Assembly (NCBI GenBank): GCA_964492485.1
Contig: CAZBKM010000002.1
Span: 62,001-126,000, forward strand
Direction of reading: 5' to 3'
Origin: UBA5336 sp964492485
Lineage (GTDB): Bacteria > Pseudomonadota > Alphaproteobacteria > Caulobacterales > Hyphomonadaceae
Length of the DNA stretch: 64,000 nucleotides
The position numbers and the translations under genes are program-made. Every line of letters begins with the position of its first letter. The first letter of the stretch is position 1. This document shows positions 16,693-25,640 of the stretch, one piece after another. The notes under the pieces were generated by a model that saw only the letters and a program-made list of their open reading frames with translations, had not been told where the DNA came from and ran no database searches.

Positions 16693-18282
16693 TCAGGCAA
16701 GCAGGTCGGGCATCAGGGCGGCGAGTTGCGTCTCGAACGAAGCCCCAACCGACAGGGGCCTGGCGTTGAGCCGGGCAAGCGGTCTCAGGCTCTCCGGAAG
16801 GGTCGCGGTCGCGGGAAACGTGGCGCCGCCCGTCAGGACCGGGAGCACCCGCATCCGGTGTCGCAACCCGATCTCCACCTCGCGCCGGACGATGTCGTCC
16901 ACCCGCTCGACCAGGCGACCATTCGGGGTCTCTCCGATCCAGTTCGGACCGATCAGGACGACCATCGTATCGAACCGTCGCAGGGCCCGCGAGATCGTCC
17001 TCTGCCAGTCTGCGCCCAGTCGCATGTCGCGGTCCAGAAAGACCTCTCCCGTCGGCAACCTTGCCCGCAGGCGCCGTTGCAATTGCCGGGCAAGGCGACG
17101 GTCGTCGGCGCGGCGATAGGACAGGAAGATCCGCCGGCGCTGATAGGACGTCACCGCCTCCGGCGCGCCGCCGCAGGCGAGGTCCAGATCGCGCCACAGG
17201 GCCTCCCGACGCGTATGAAGCCGCTCGTAGCGGTCGTCCCAAAGGGTCTGCAGGACGCTCTGCCCGATGTCGGGGCCGCCCAGCAGCTCGCTCTGGCGCG
17301 CAATGCGGCTGACCAGCGCCTCGATGTCATCGAGCGCATGGGCGTCGAACCAGGTCACGAGGCGGCGCAGGTCGGCAAGCTCGCGGGGCCGCCGGGCGTC
17401 CCGCAATCGAAGCTGGAGATGGCTCAGCGTCGCTTCGGCCGCCGACAGTTCGGCATGGATCCGGTTGAGTAGGATGCGCAGCCGGCGCGCCTCGTCGCTG
17501 TTGCGCGCACCCTCCTCGGCGATCAGCGCGCATTCGGCATGGCGACCCCGTACACGCGCGCGCCAGCGATAGACCCGGCACCTGTTCCAGACTGCCACCT
17601 CATTGGTGGCAAGCGACGGGATCGCCGCACCCTTGGCGGCAACCATCATGACGAAGGGTGTGCCCGCCTCGCAGGGCGGCGGCGGTACCGGCCGGCGAAC
17701 GAAACCCCAGATCCGCTGCCAGCGCGTCGGATGGCGTGAGGAGGCGCGATCGTAGAAGGCGGCAAAGGCCGGTCCCGCCTCCACCAGGCTGGAGACCGGG
17801 TGCACGCCACCTCGAACTTCGACAAGCTGGGAGAGGAGGTGCGCGGCGAAGGCGTCGGCGCCGTGGTCGAGCAATGCCCGGCGCTCGTCCCGGCCCTGGA
17901 CGGTGAAGCCGATCTCGAACTTTCCGACCAGCGCACCGTCATGGAACAGCGTGCGAAACCGCACACGGGGCCACACGGTGACGAGGCTGTCGGGGTCACC
18001 GGGATAGGGCAGATCCAATCCCGTCAGGACTGGCAGGCGGGCAGCGCGCCGCGCCCGGCAGAAGACCTCCTCGGCAAACCGGCCCCGCAGTCCGGTGGGG
18101 CGCCGCTCGACCACCACGCCAGCGCTGCGCACGAAGGGCGGGCGCTGGTCCTCGTGTGCCTCGCGAACCAGGTCCGGCATGTCCCAGGGCGGCTTGTCCA
18201 GCCGTCGGAGACGACGGGTCGCCTCCGCCACGGGCACCAGACCGCGCGGGTCGAAAATCGGTATCTGGACAACCGCGAGCAC
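16693..18282 (-). CDS. TIR-domain protein with an unrecognised N-terminal region
   Basis: About 529 residues from a GTG at 18282 (MLAVVQIPIFDPRG). The start is uncertain: no strong ribosome-binding site is visible, and an ATG lies about 34 codons in. The C-terminal 146 residues are a TIR domain: RIFLSYRRADDRRLARQL, GEVFLDRDMRLGADWQ, MVVLIGPNWIG, and IVRREVEIGLRHRMRVLPVL. By spacing to the last proline, E468 matches the catalytic glutamate of NAD-cleaving TIR domains. Residues 1-260 have no motif I know; residues about 270-340 look coiled-coil. No transmembrane segment is evident. It diverges from aidB with 267 bases between. NADase or signalling activity, perhaps in defence, is inference. Confidence 0.8.
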   Translation of the reverse strand: MLAVVQIPIFDPRGLVPVAEATRRLRRLDKPPWDMPDLVREAHEDQRPPFVRSAGVVVERRPTGLRGRFAEEVFCRARRAARLPVLTGLDLPYPGDPDSLVTVWPRVRFRTLFHDGALVGKFEIGFTVQGRDERRALLDHGADAFAAHLLSQLVEVRGGVHPVSSLVEAGPAFAAFYDRASSRHPTRWQRIWGFVRRPVPPPPCEAGTPFVMMVAAKGAAIPSLATNEVAVWNRCRVYRWRARVRGRHAECALIAEEGARNSDEARRLRILLNRIHAELSAAEATLSHLQLRLRDARRPRELADLRRLVTWFDAHALDDIEALVSRIARQSELLGGPDIGQSVLQTLWDDRYERLHTRREALWRDLDLACGGAPEAVTSYQRRRIFLSYRRADDRRLARQLQRRLRARLPTGEVFLDRDMRLGADWQRTISRALRRFDTMVVLIGPNWIGETPNGRLVERVDDIVRREVEIGLRHRMRVLPVLTGGATFPATATLPESLRPLARLNARPLSVGASFETQLAALMPDLLA

Positions 18283-18549
18283 AGCGCCCCCACCCCACCA
18301 GCGGCCCCCGCGCGAAAGCCCCGGAGGGCCTAACCCTCCAGGGCTCGTTTGCGCACAAGCGCGTGAACGGCCGCGGCAGTCGCGGCGGCGCATTCCGCAC
18401 CCGATTAGTTGCCGAAACGCCCCCAAGCGGCAAGCCGGCCCTTGCAGCCCGCGACCGCGCGCGTCGCCCCACCGCGCGTCGCCCCTGTCGCATGGACAGC
18501 CATCGGGGCATGGCCGATGGTTCGGGCAGGACAAGATGGGAGGTGCGCC

Positions 18550-20205
18550 ATGCTGCCCCGAAACCCGATTCGCGAGCTGGAAACCCACACCGTCGAAAAC
18601 CAGCCGACACCCCTGGCTGACGTGAACCTGTATGCGACCGACCGTGCGCTGACCGCTGCGGTCGCCGCCTTCGGCAACCCGGTACTTGAAGCCCGACTGT
18701 CCGCCTTCGGCGAACGGTGCGGCGCTGCGGAGACCCAGGCATGGGCCCGGCAGGCGAATGAGTTTCCGCCTCGGCTGACATCCTTCGACCGGTATGGCCA
18801 TCGCCTCGACGAGGTGGAGTTCCACCCGGCCTATCACGACCTCATGGCGCTGGGACTCGATAGCGGCCTGTCCGGCGCGGCCTGGCGCGATGGCCCGGCA
18901 GGACACGTCCTGCACGGCGCCATGATGATCCTGATGAACCAGGCCGATGCGGGCGTGACCTGCCCGATGTCGATGACCTATGCGTGTGTCGCCGCCCTCA
19001 GGAACCAGGGTCCGGCAGCGGCAGGTTGGGTGGCGAAGGTCACCTCGGAAACCTACGACCCCCGTTTCATTCCCAGCGCGGAGAAAGACGGCGTCACCAT
19101 AGGCATGGCGATGACCGAGAAACAGGGCGGCTCGGATGTGCGGGCCAACACCACCCGCGCTGCCCCCGCAGGCGACGGAGGCTATCTGCTGACGGGCCAC
19201 AAATGGTTCTGCTCGGCACCGATGAGCGATGCCTTTCTGACGCTGGCCTATGCCGAAGGCGGCATGACCTGCTTTCTCGTGCCTCGCTGGCGACCGGATG
19301 GCACGCGCAACGCCATACGCATCATGCGCCTCAAGGACAAGCTGGGCGACAGATCGAACGCCTCCTCGGAAATCGAGTATCATGGTGCCTGGGCCGAACG
19401 CCTCGGCGAAGAGGGGCGTGGCGTGCGCACCATAATCGATATGGTCCAGCACACCCGGTACGACTGCACGCTGGGATCGGCCGGCGGCATGCGCGCGGCG
19501 CTGAGCCAGGCCCTCTGGCACACGTCACAGCGGCGCGCGTTCCAGAAAACGCTGATCGACCAGCCGGCCATGCGCGCTGTCCTCGCCGACCTAGCGCTGG
19601 AGAGCGAGGCCGCCACGGCACTCGCGCTGCGAATCGGCGCCAGTCTCGACCGCGCCGTGACCGACCCCTCCGAGGCGGCGTTCATGCGGCTTGCCACGCC
19701 AGTGGCGAAGTACTGGATCTGCAAACGCCAGCCCGGCTTCGTCTATGAGGCCCTGGAATGCCATGGCGGCGCCGGATATGTGGAGGATGGGCCGATGCCG
19801 CGCCTGTTTCGGCAATCACCGCTCAACGCCATCTGGGAAGGCTCAGGCAACGTAATCGCGCTGGACGTGTTGCGCGCGCTGGGCCGTGAGCCCGAAAGCC
19901 TTGAGGCGGTGCTGGCCGAGCTGGAGCGCGCCAGCGGATGCGAGCCGGCCTATGACCGCCAGGTGGCGCGTATCCGGGAATTCCTGGTGCCCGGCGTGCT
20001 GCGTGAAGGCGCGGCACGCCCGTTCGCGCAGGCGCTGGCCCTGGGCCTGCAAGGGGCAGCGCTGGCACGCTCGGCACCGGAATGGGTCTTCTCGAGCTTT
20101 TGCCGCCAGCGCCTGGGCGATGACCGCCGCAGTTTCATGTATGGCGACCTTGCCGACGGGGTCGACGCCAACGCCCTGATCGCGCGAGCGATGCCGTTAG
20201 CGTGA
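18550..20205 (+). CDS. aidB: AidB-like acyl-CoA dehydrogenase family flavoprotein
   Basis: 551 residues. The N-terminus THTVENQPTPLADVNLYATD is typical of AidB rather than ordinary acyl-CoA dehydrogenases. FAD and substrate-site motifs include MAMTEKQGGSDVRANTT, GHKWFCSAPMSDAFL, RLKDKLGDRSNASSEI, YEALECHGGAGYVEDGPMPR and IWEGSGNVIALDVLRA. E. coli AidB (about 540 residues) belongs to the adaptive response to alkylation and binds DNA; a catabolic role in some bacteria is also possible. The ATG at 18550 has GGGAGGT ten bases upstream. No ada or alk genes are in the window. Confidence 0.88.
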   Translation: MLPRNPIRELETHTVENQPTPLADVNLYATDRALTAAVAAFGNPVLEARLSAFGERCGAAETQAWARQANEFPPRLTSFDRYGHRLDEVEFHPAYHDLMALGLDSGLSGAAWRDGPAGHVLHGAMMILMNQADAGVTCPMSMTYACVAALRNQGPAAAGWVAKVTSETYDPRFIPSAEKDGVTIGMAMTEKQGGSDVRANTTRAAPAGDGGYLLTGHKWFCSAPMSDAFLTLAYAEGGMTCFLVPRWRPDGTRNAIRIMRLKDKLGDRSNASSEIEYHGAWAERLGEEGRGVRTIIDMVQHTRYDCTLGSAGGMRAALSQALWHTSQRRAFQKTLIDQPAMRAVLADLALESEAATALALRIGASLDRAVTDPSEAAFMRLATPVAKYWICKRQPGFVYEALECHGGAGYVEDGPMPRLFRQSPLNAIWEGSGNVIALDVLRALGREPESLEAVLAELERASGCEPAYDRQVARIREFLVPGVLREGAARPFAQALALGLQGAALARSAPEWVFSSFCRQRLGDDRRSFMYGDLADGVDANALIARAMPLA

Positions 20206-20267
20206 TCCGGTGACCCGATCCACGGGTCTGATCCTGCGGACGGCTTCGCCCCCCGCCACGGACGGCC

Positions 20268-21635
20268 TCAGCTGCAGCGGAACGTCATGTCGGGGTGCGC
20301 GTCCAGCAGGACCGCCCGCGCCAGCTCGAAGTGATCTGGCTTCAGCAATTGCCGGATCTCGCAGACATTGAACTGCAGGGGATCGAAATAGCCCACATGG
20401 CGGCGGGCCTCTGCGGCCGCTGCACGTTCGCCGATGGCCTCGGCGGTGACGGCGCGCATCAGCTCGTTCCAAGCGAACAGACCCGTGGTTTCCACCAGGC
20501 TTGCCACCCGGTAGGCCCCCTCGAAATCGTCGTCGCGCAGGTGCACGAAACTGAGATTCTCCCGCGTGCCGCTAATCTGGTTGTCGCTCTGTCGCAGCGC
20601 CTGACGCAGGTCGATCGCCTTCTGGAGGCAGGCGTGCAGAAGACGGGTGCGCGTCGAGCCGAGCGTCACGCTCTGGGGATCGCAGACCCGCCTCGCCAGG
20701 GCCCGGGCCTCCGCCAGTTCCTCGTCCTCGGGCTCGTCGACCGTGGCGATCAAAACGGTACCGAGCCCATGATAGGCGTTCATGGTCAGCAGACGGTCGG
20801 CCTCGGTGATCCTGTCGAAGGGGCCACCGGCGGCCTGGATCTGAAGGCTACGTTGCACGGCCAGGGCATAGTCCCGCAACGCCGCGCGCACGCGGCCCAG
20901 CTTGCGCTCGCACTGGGCCCGCCAGTAGAGCGCCTGTGGCGAGACCTGACCACCCTGCGCGCTCGCCTCGGCCGCAGTCCAGACGGCCTCGCAATCGGCG
21001 AGAGCGTAGTTCGACCGCTCCGACCCCGCGACCTCGAAGGCGATCCAGGCAAGGCCCGTATGGCCGAGCGGAGCCAGGTCGGGATCGGCCGTGACGGTCT
21101 CGAAATGGGCCTTGGCCTGGGCCAGTCGGCCGGGCAGGCCAACACTGTCACGCGGAATCGATCCGCCTTCGCGGTCCCAGGCCAGCAGCGCGGCCACCCC
21201 GCGATACAACGCCGCCTCGGGACCGATGGCATCGGTGTCCACCGCCGCCTCGATGAGCCGGTCGCCCGCAAGCGTGTGATGCCCGCGCTCCAGATACTCC
21301 CGCGCGACCCGCAAGGCGGCGTCGGGGCCGGCATACCGGGCGGCGCGCTCCTCGGCCGTGCGCATCTCGTCATAGTTGCGCCGGATCGCTGCATCCTGGT
21401 CGGCGAGCTGGTTGCGGATCTGGTCTGCAAGCCGTCGGAACTCGAACCCCTGGCGCTCGAGCCGGGCGGAGTCTTCCGCGAGGTTCTGTGCGACGAAGAA
21501 ATAGTAGACGCCGAGCGCCACCGACATGGCGACGACGAGGAACAGGGCGCTGAACCCGGCGACCAGGATGCCGCGCAGGCTGCGCTGCTCATTGGACACC
21601 AGCTCGATCAGTTCCTGTTCGGCTTGATTGGACAT
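20268..21635 (-). CDS. Membrane-anchored TPR-like protein
   Basis: 455 residues. A short cytoplasmic N-terminus (MSNQAEQELIELVSNEQRS) is followed by one membrane helix at about residues 22-50, then a coiled-coil stretch (about 52-100) and helical repeats of TPR character to the end, for example LAQAKAHFETVTADPD and ALRDYALAVQRSLQIQA. The product is probably anchored in the inner membrane with the repeat domain in the periplasm. The ribosome-binding site AAGGAGCG supports the start. It follows the two-helix membrane protein by 13 bases. I do not recognise the family; a scaffold role is inference. Confidence 0.75.
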   Translation of the reverse strand: MSNQAEQELIELVSNEQRSLRGILVAGFSALFLVVAMSVALGVYYFFVAQNLAEDSARLERQGFEFRRLADQIRNQLADQDAAIRRNYDEMRTAEERAARYAGPDAALRVAREYLERGHHTLAGDRLIEAAVDTDAIGPEAALYRGVAALLAWDREGGSIPRDSVGLPGRLAQAKAHFETVTADPDLAPLGHTGLAWIAFEVAGSERSNYALADCEAVWTAAEASAQGGQVSPQALYWRAQCERKLGRVRAALRDYALAVQRSLQIQAAGGPFDRITEADRLLTMNAYHGLGTVLIATVDEPEDEELAEARALARRVCDPQSVTLGSTRTRLLHACLQKAIDLRQALRQSDNQISGTRENLSFVHLRDDDFEGAYRVASLVETTGLFAWNELMRAVTAEAIGERAAAAEARRHVGYFDPLQFNVCEIRQLLKPDHFELARAVLLDAHPDMTFRCS

Positions 21636-21648
21636 GGGGTGCGCTCCT

Positions 21649-22068
21649 TCAGGCGATCACCGAGCCGACCATGTCCATCCAGATGCTGCGCTTCTTCTTG
21701 CTGGCGCATTGGAGGTCCTTCACGAACCCGGCAAACAGGCGGACCTTTCCGGCGTGGGCCGCATAAAGCGACCTGTCGATGGAATTGATGCAGTTCTGGG
21801 CCGCGCACCAGCTTGCGAAGAAGCCGATCATCGCCGCGGAAATCGGTGCCAGCACCTGCAGCAGCGGCAACCAGACGTCTCCCGACAGATCCGTCATGTT
21901 GATCGCAAACAGGTAGGCCAGCGTCGCCAGCGTGCCCAGCAGCAGAATGAAGCTGAACAGGAACAGCCCCAGACAGGCGGCCCGCACCCGGCAATGGTGG
22001 CGTTTCTCCTTCTCGAGGATCGACGCCAGCAGCTCGATGTCGTCTTGGTCGATGCCGTGCGCGTTCAT
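21649..22068 (-). CDS. Small membrane protein with two transmembrane helices
   Basis: 139 residues with an N-terminal charged helix (IDQDDIELLASILEKEKRHH), two hydrophobic segments (about residues 29-56 and 65-90) and a basic C-terminal region with LQCASKKKRSIW. It is probably an inner-membrane protein with both ends in the cytoplasm. It contains five cysteines, some in the helices. The start has CAGGG upstream. No family recognised. It is coupled to the downstream TPR gene and separated from the terB-like gene by a palindromic repeat. Confidence 0.7.
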   Translation of the reverse strand: MNAHGIDQDDIELLASILEKEKRHHCRVRAACLGLFLFSFILLLGTLATLAYLFAINMTDLSGDVWLPLLQVLAPISAAMIGFFASWCAAQNCINSIDRSLYAAHAGKVRLFAGFVKDLQCASKKKRSIWMDMVGSVIA

Positions 22069-22164
22069 GGTCAGCCCTGCCGCATGTCCTTTCCGACTCC
22101 CTCAGGGGGCAGACGCCTGACGCCTGCCCCGTCATTCCTGCATCGCGTCCCATGGGCGGGACCT

Positions 22165-22266
22165 GGCGCATCCTTCAGTCAGTCAAGGCCAGTGAAGATG
22201 CGCCAAAGTCTTGTATGAACGCCTTATTCGCCGCGAACCGGTTTCCGCTTCTCCCGAAAAGGCCCT
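22165..22266 (-). repeat. Bipartite palindromic repeat (degenerate copy)
   Basis: The B half at 22165-22204 pairs GGCGCATCCTTCA with TGAAGATGCGCC; the A half at about 22219-22266 keeps the core GCGAACCGGTTTCCGCTTC with weaker ends (GCCTT and AAGGC). The order and orientation match the copy at 10925. It fills most of the 196-base gap between the terB-like gene and the next leftward gene and ends at the terB stop codon. Confidence 0.7.
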
Positions 22267-22747
22267 AGTAGCGGTTCTTGTGCATGATCACCGCCATGAC
22301 TTCCTTGGCCCGGTTCTCGTCGAGGCCGAGCAGGTGCGTGATCTCGTTCAGGTACTTCGCTTCCGACTCGAGGAGCTTGCCGTCGGCGAGCGTGATGTCG
22401 ACACAATGGGCGAACACCGACACCCGCATGTCAACGGGCAAGGCATGGCAGGCCTCGGCGATGGCGCTTTCGCGTTCGTTGAGGCGGGCGTTCACGGTCT
22501 GGTTGACCGCTGCCAGCTCCGCATCGGACAGCCGCTTCATGGTCCGCGACCGCTTGATGAGGGCCGCGATCTCCTGGCGCTCTTCCGGGGCCAGGTCGTG
22601 ATCGGCGAAGGCCGCGCCCAGGATCAGCGCCATGAACGCTTCAGGGATGGACCAGTCGCTCGCCTGGAAATCCTGCGCCAGCGTATCGATGTCGGGCGGC
22701 GCGTTCGACGTGTCCGTCGGCCTGAAGATAACCGCGAAGTCTTCCAT
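22265..22747 (-). CDS. TerB-like (tellurite-resistance family) protein
   Basis: 160 residues. The C-terminal two thirds resemble the TerB fold: an acidic, all-helical domain with ALILGAAFADHDLAPEERQEI and a second acidic element HCVDITLADGKLLESEAKYL, each like a metal-binding EF-like helix pair, then LGLDENRAKEVMAVIM. The start at 22747 has a strong GAGGAGAG ribosome-binding site 5 bases upstream; an earlier in-frame ATG at 22798 overlaps the preceding gene. TerB-like domains occur in membrane-linked stress and conflict systems; no terC/terD or telA is nearby. Confidence 0.75.
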   Translation of the reverse strand: MEDFAVIFRPTDTSNAPPDIDTLAQDFQASDWSIPEAFMALILGAAFADHDLAPEERQEIAALIKRSRTMKRLSDAELAAVNQTVNARLNERESAIAEACHALPVDMRVSVFAHCVDITLADGKLLESEAKYLNEITHLLGLDENRAKEVMAVIMHKNRY

Positions 22748-22794
22748 GTCACTCTCCTCTCGAGGTCGCCCCCTGAGACCGGCTGCCCGGTCGG

Positions 22795-23406
22795 TCAATT
22801 GCCGCCATTGGAGCGGATATCGCCCTGGCGCGCGCTGATCCCCCCGGGCACAATGTCACCTGCCGCAGGCGGCGCGACGCGGGTGGGCGTCCAATCGCGT
22901 ATCTGCTGGCGCAGCGACTCCAGCCTGTCGACATGGGCCTGCAGCGTCGCCTCGGCGTCACTGCTCCAGTCAGGCGTCTCGCCGGCCCATTCCGGCAGTT
23001 CGCCCCAGCCGCGCTTGGCGCCCGACAGCATTTCGCGGATTTCCTGGAGCTTGTTCTCGCCCGACGCGAGCAGGCGCCCGACATCGGTGTCGAAGGTCTG
23101 GATCTGCGCCTCGAGGTTACTGGCCTGCTGGCGAAGGCTCTCGTTTGTCGCTTCCAGTTCGGCGATGGTGTCGTTGGTCGCGGTCGCTGCCGTCAATTCC
23201 GCCGCCGTCAGCCGCTGGTTCAGATCGTAGGCGAAATAGCCCAGGAGGCCCAGCGGCACGAGCATCACGAGAAAGGTAATCATGGCGACAGCGCCACCGC
23301 CGCGGCCACGGCGTTCGACGATTACGGGTCGGGGGACCGGAAAGATCGTGCGGTCCTCAATCGACGCGCCTTCGCGGGGAAGGTCATCGGGGTTAATGAC
23401 GGACAT
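22795..23406 (-). CDS. Single-pass membrane protein with periplasmic coiled coil
   Basis: 203 residues: a proline-rich cytoplasmic N-terminus, a basic stretch VERRGRGGG, one membrane helix (MITFLVMLVPLGLLGYFAY, about residues 42-61), then a long coiled coil (about 63-125, NQRLTAAELTAATATNDTIAELEATNESL in part) and a second helical segment near 150-170. The tail is proline- and glycine-rich. The topology suggests a short cytoplasmic end and a periplasmic rod. It lies between the TPR gene and the terB-like gene with 29- and 47-base gaps, probably in one operon. No family recognised. Confidence 0.7.
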   Translation of the reverse strand: MSVINPDDLPREGASIEDRTIFPVPRPVIVERRGRGGGAVAMITFLVMLVPLGLLGYFAYDLNQRLTAAELTAATATNDTIAELEATNESLRQQASNLEAQIQTFDTDVGRLLASGENKLQEIREMLSGAKRGWGELPEWAGETPDWSSDAEATLQAHVDRLESLRQQIRDWTPTRVAPPAAGDIVPGGISARQGDIRSNGGN

Positions 23407-23435
23407 GGCAGACAGGTCTCCTCACTCCTCTGGGG

Positions 23436-25640
23436 CTACCGGGTGCAACTCGCCACGCGGTAATCTTGAAAAAAGTCTTCCGCCCGCGCGATCTCGCTGC
23501 CGGGCAGATCGACGGTTGTGGACACGCCACCGCAGGAAATCGCCTTGGCACGACCATAGGTCAGCAGGGTGCGCAGGGACGGCGGTGTCCGCGAAACCGT
23601 TGGCCAGCCAAAGCGCGGAGACGCGTCGGGATCAGGCGAGGCGTTCATATCGTCGAGCCCCTGATTGAAGGCGAATTGCGCCGTATCGCGCAGGCCGGCG
23701 CCAGACGGCGCATACTGCGCATACCGCAGGTAGAACATGCCGCGCAGCAGATGGCCCTCCGGGCCGGGCGAGCCGGAACACCAGCTCTCGCTGCCCGGCT
23801 CTGTTACGGCCTCGCCGCCGCGGAGGATATGGGCGAGGCAGGCCTGGGTCCGGTATTCCGGGCGGCTACCCTCCAGCTTCACGGCTTCTTCCGCCCAACG
23901 CACCCCATTCTCGCTCACGCCGGTTCCAAGACGCATCGCCTCGGCGCGGCTGCGAAGATAGAACGCGCGCGCCCGCTCATCCTCGAGGGTCGGGGTCGGC
24001 AGCCCGCTTGATGTCGCGGTGCTGGCGATGACATTGGCCAGGCGGCGCTCGGCGGCCGCATGGTCGCCGCTGTCCAGGAAGTATTCCGCCAGCTTGAGCT
24101 GAGGCGCGATGAGCGCATTCCCCGATCCCCCTGCCTCCGAGGCCGCTTCAGCCGCCAGGAGAATGTCGACCACACGCGGGCCATTGGAGACCTGGAGCGG
24201 CCCAAGCTCGGCCAGTTCGGCCTCACGCACCGAAGCGAGATCGAGAAGCCGCGCAATCAGGTCGCGCCGGGCCGAGACGCCGGGAAGGGCAGCCACCTGG
24301 CTACGGAACGCCGCGGTCTCGTCAGGATCGCCGGGCACGGTCCAGTCGGACTGACCCAGCAACTGGGCAATCCGCAGCCTGTAGCCCTGCCCGGCCTCGG
24401 CATACTGACCGTTCGCCCGATAGGCCTGGGCCAGGGCCTCTAGCGCCACGGCCTGAGACGGCGCGTCAGGCGCATCGGCCACGGCCGCCTCGAAATAGGA
24501 GACGGCGCGGGCACGCAGGCGCGGGATCTCGGCGCGATCCGCAGCGGTCGGGTTGCGCAGCCCCTCCAGAAACACAGCCCAGGCGGTGGCCGTCTCGCCC
24601 AGGCGGAACTGGGCCTGCGCACGGGCCTCGTCCGGCGAACGGCTCTCCGCCGCAATCGCCTCATAGGCCTGCGTTGCCGTGAGATAGTAGGATCGACGCT
24701 GCTGGGCATCGGTTTCGCGCCGCTGCGCCAGCGTGTAGGCCGCAGCGCCCTTCCCGGCCAGAGCCGGTACGCTCCGCGGATTGGCGGCAAGCGCCCGGTC
24801 GAAGAAGCGCAGGGCCATCTGGGCATCGCGGGCCGCGTCGCCGGCGGCCGCCTCATTGCCGAGCCGCACAGCGAGCGTCTCGAGCCGGGTGCGCGCCTGC
24901 GGAAGGCTCGGGTCATCGGGACGCGCGGGCATGGCGGCCACGACGGTCTCGTAATCATTGATGGCGCTGTCGGCATCGGAGCCGAAGGCGCGCGCCTCGT
25001 AGACCTGCCCGCGCAGGAGATGGAACGCATTGGCCTCGGGGCTCGCGCCGGCCGGGGTTGCCTCCTCGAACGGCACCAGAATGGCTCGCTCCGCATTCAG
25101 GGTCGACAGGGCCCGGGTCAGACAATCCTGCCGATCCCGGCACAGGATCGCGGACTCGGCATAGATCGGCCCGTTGTCGATCTCCTCGGCAAGCGCGAGG
25201 TAGGCATTGGCCAGCAGCATGGCACGGTCGAACTGGAACCGGTTGCTCCGCGCGCGCCAGGCCGCCTGGGCCTCGGTCCGCAGGCCGCGGGGAGGCGTCG
25301 TGAGAAGCTGATGGCGGTTGGGCAGGCGGTCGAGGGATTCTCGAGCCAGGGAAACGGCCTGACGCGCATCGCCGGAAGCCTGGTAGGCGCGTGCGGCATG
25401 GAAAAACGCCAGAGCCGCCTCGTCACCCTTCAGGGACGGATCGCTGGCGACATTGCGACAGGTCTCGGCCACCTGAAGAGGATCGCCTGCAGGGTCAGAA
25501 AAGTCCGTGCACGGTACTGTATTCGCAAGAGAACTGGTCTGATCGGCCGGCGCAGAATTCGCGCACGCATTGCAAGCCAGCGCTATAAACGCCAGAAAAA
25601 GTGACACTCGGCCAGTACTATGACTACGGAAAAGCCCCAT
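23436..25640 (-). CDS. Large exported TPR protein
   Basis: 734 residues, first gene of the leftward cluster. The N-terminus has a signal peptide (VSLFLAFIALACNACANSAP); a cysteine follows the hydrophobic core, so it may be a lipoprotein although ALAC is not an ideal lipobox. Most of the rest is alanine-rich helical repeats of TPR type, for example AALAFFHAARAYQASGDARQAV, MALRFFDRALAANPRSVPAL and ALEALAQAYRANGQYAEAG. Several cysteines near both ends may form disulfides. A GGTGGGG ribosome-binding site precedes the ATG. Predicted envelope scaffold; function unknown. Confidence 0.78.
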   Translation of the reverse strand: MGLFRSHSTGRVSLFLAFIALACNACANSAPADQTSSLANTVPCTDFSDPAGDPLQVAETCRNVASDPSLKGDEAALAFFHAARAYQASGDARQAVSLARESLDRLPNRHQLLTTPPRGLRTEAQAAWRARSNRFQFDRAMLLANAYLALAEEIDNGPIYAESAILCRDRQDCLTRALSTLNAERAILVPFEEATPAGASPEANAFHLLRGQVYEARAFGSDADSAINDYETVVAAMPARPDDPSLPQARTRLETLAVRLGNEAAAGDAARDAQMALRFFDRALAANPRSVPALAGKGAAAYTLAQRRETDAQQRRSYYLTATQAYEAIAAESRSPDEARAQAQFRLGETATAWAVFLEGLRNPTAADRAEIPRLRARAVSYFEAAVADAPDAPSQAVALEALAQAYRANGQYAEAGQGYRLRIAQLLGQSDWTVPGDPDETAAFRSQVAALPGVSARRDLIARLLDLASVREAELAELGPLQVSNGPRVVDILLAAEAASEAGGSGNALIAPQLKLAEYFLDSGDHAAAERRLANVIASTATSSGLPTPTLEDERARAFYLRSRAEAMRLGTGVSENGVRWAEEAVKLEGSRPEYRTQACLAHILRGGEAVTEPGSESWCSGSPGPEGHLLRGMFYLRYAQYAPSGAGLRDTAQFAFNQGLDDMNASPDPDASPRFGWPTVSRTPPSLRTLLTYGRAKAISCGGVSTTVDLPGSEIARAEDFFQDYRVASCTR

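Noticed and set aside
18283..19521. Upstream extension of the TIR-protein reading frame on the minus strand
   Set aside because: The frame stays open to 19521 but lies opposite the clearly coding aidB gene and has no homology-like pattern; the GTG at 18282 is the better boundary.
22265..22747. Tellurite-resistance operon
   Set aside because: Only a TerB-like protein is present; no TerC, TerD, TerZ, TelA or TehB gene is nearby, so resistance is not claimed.
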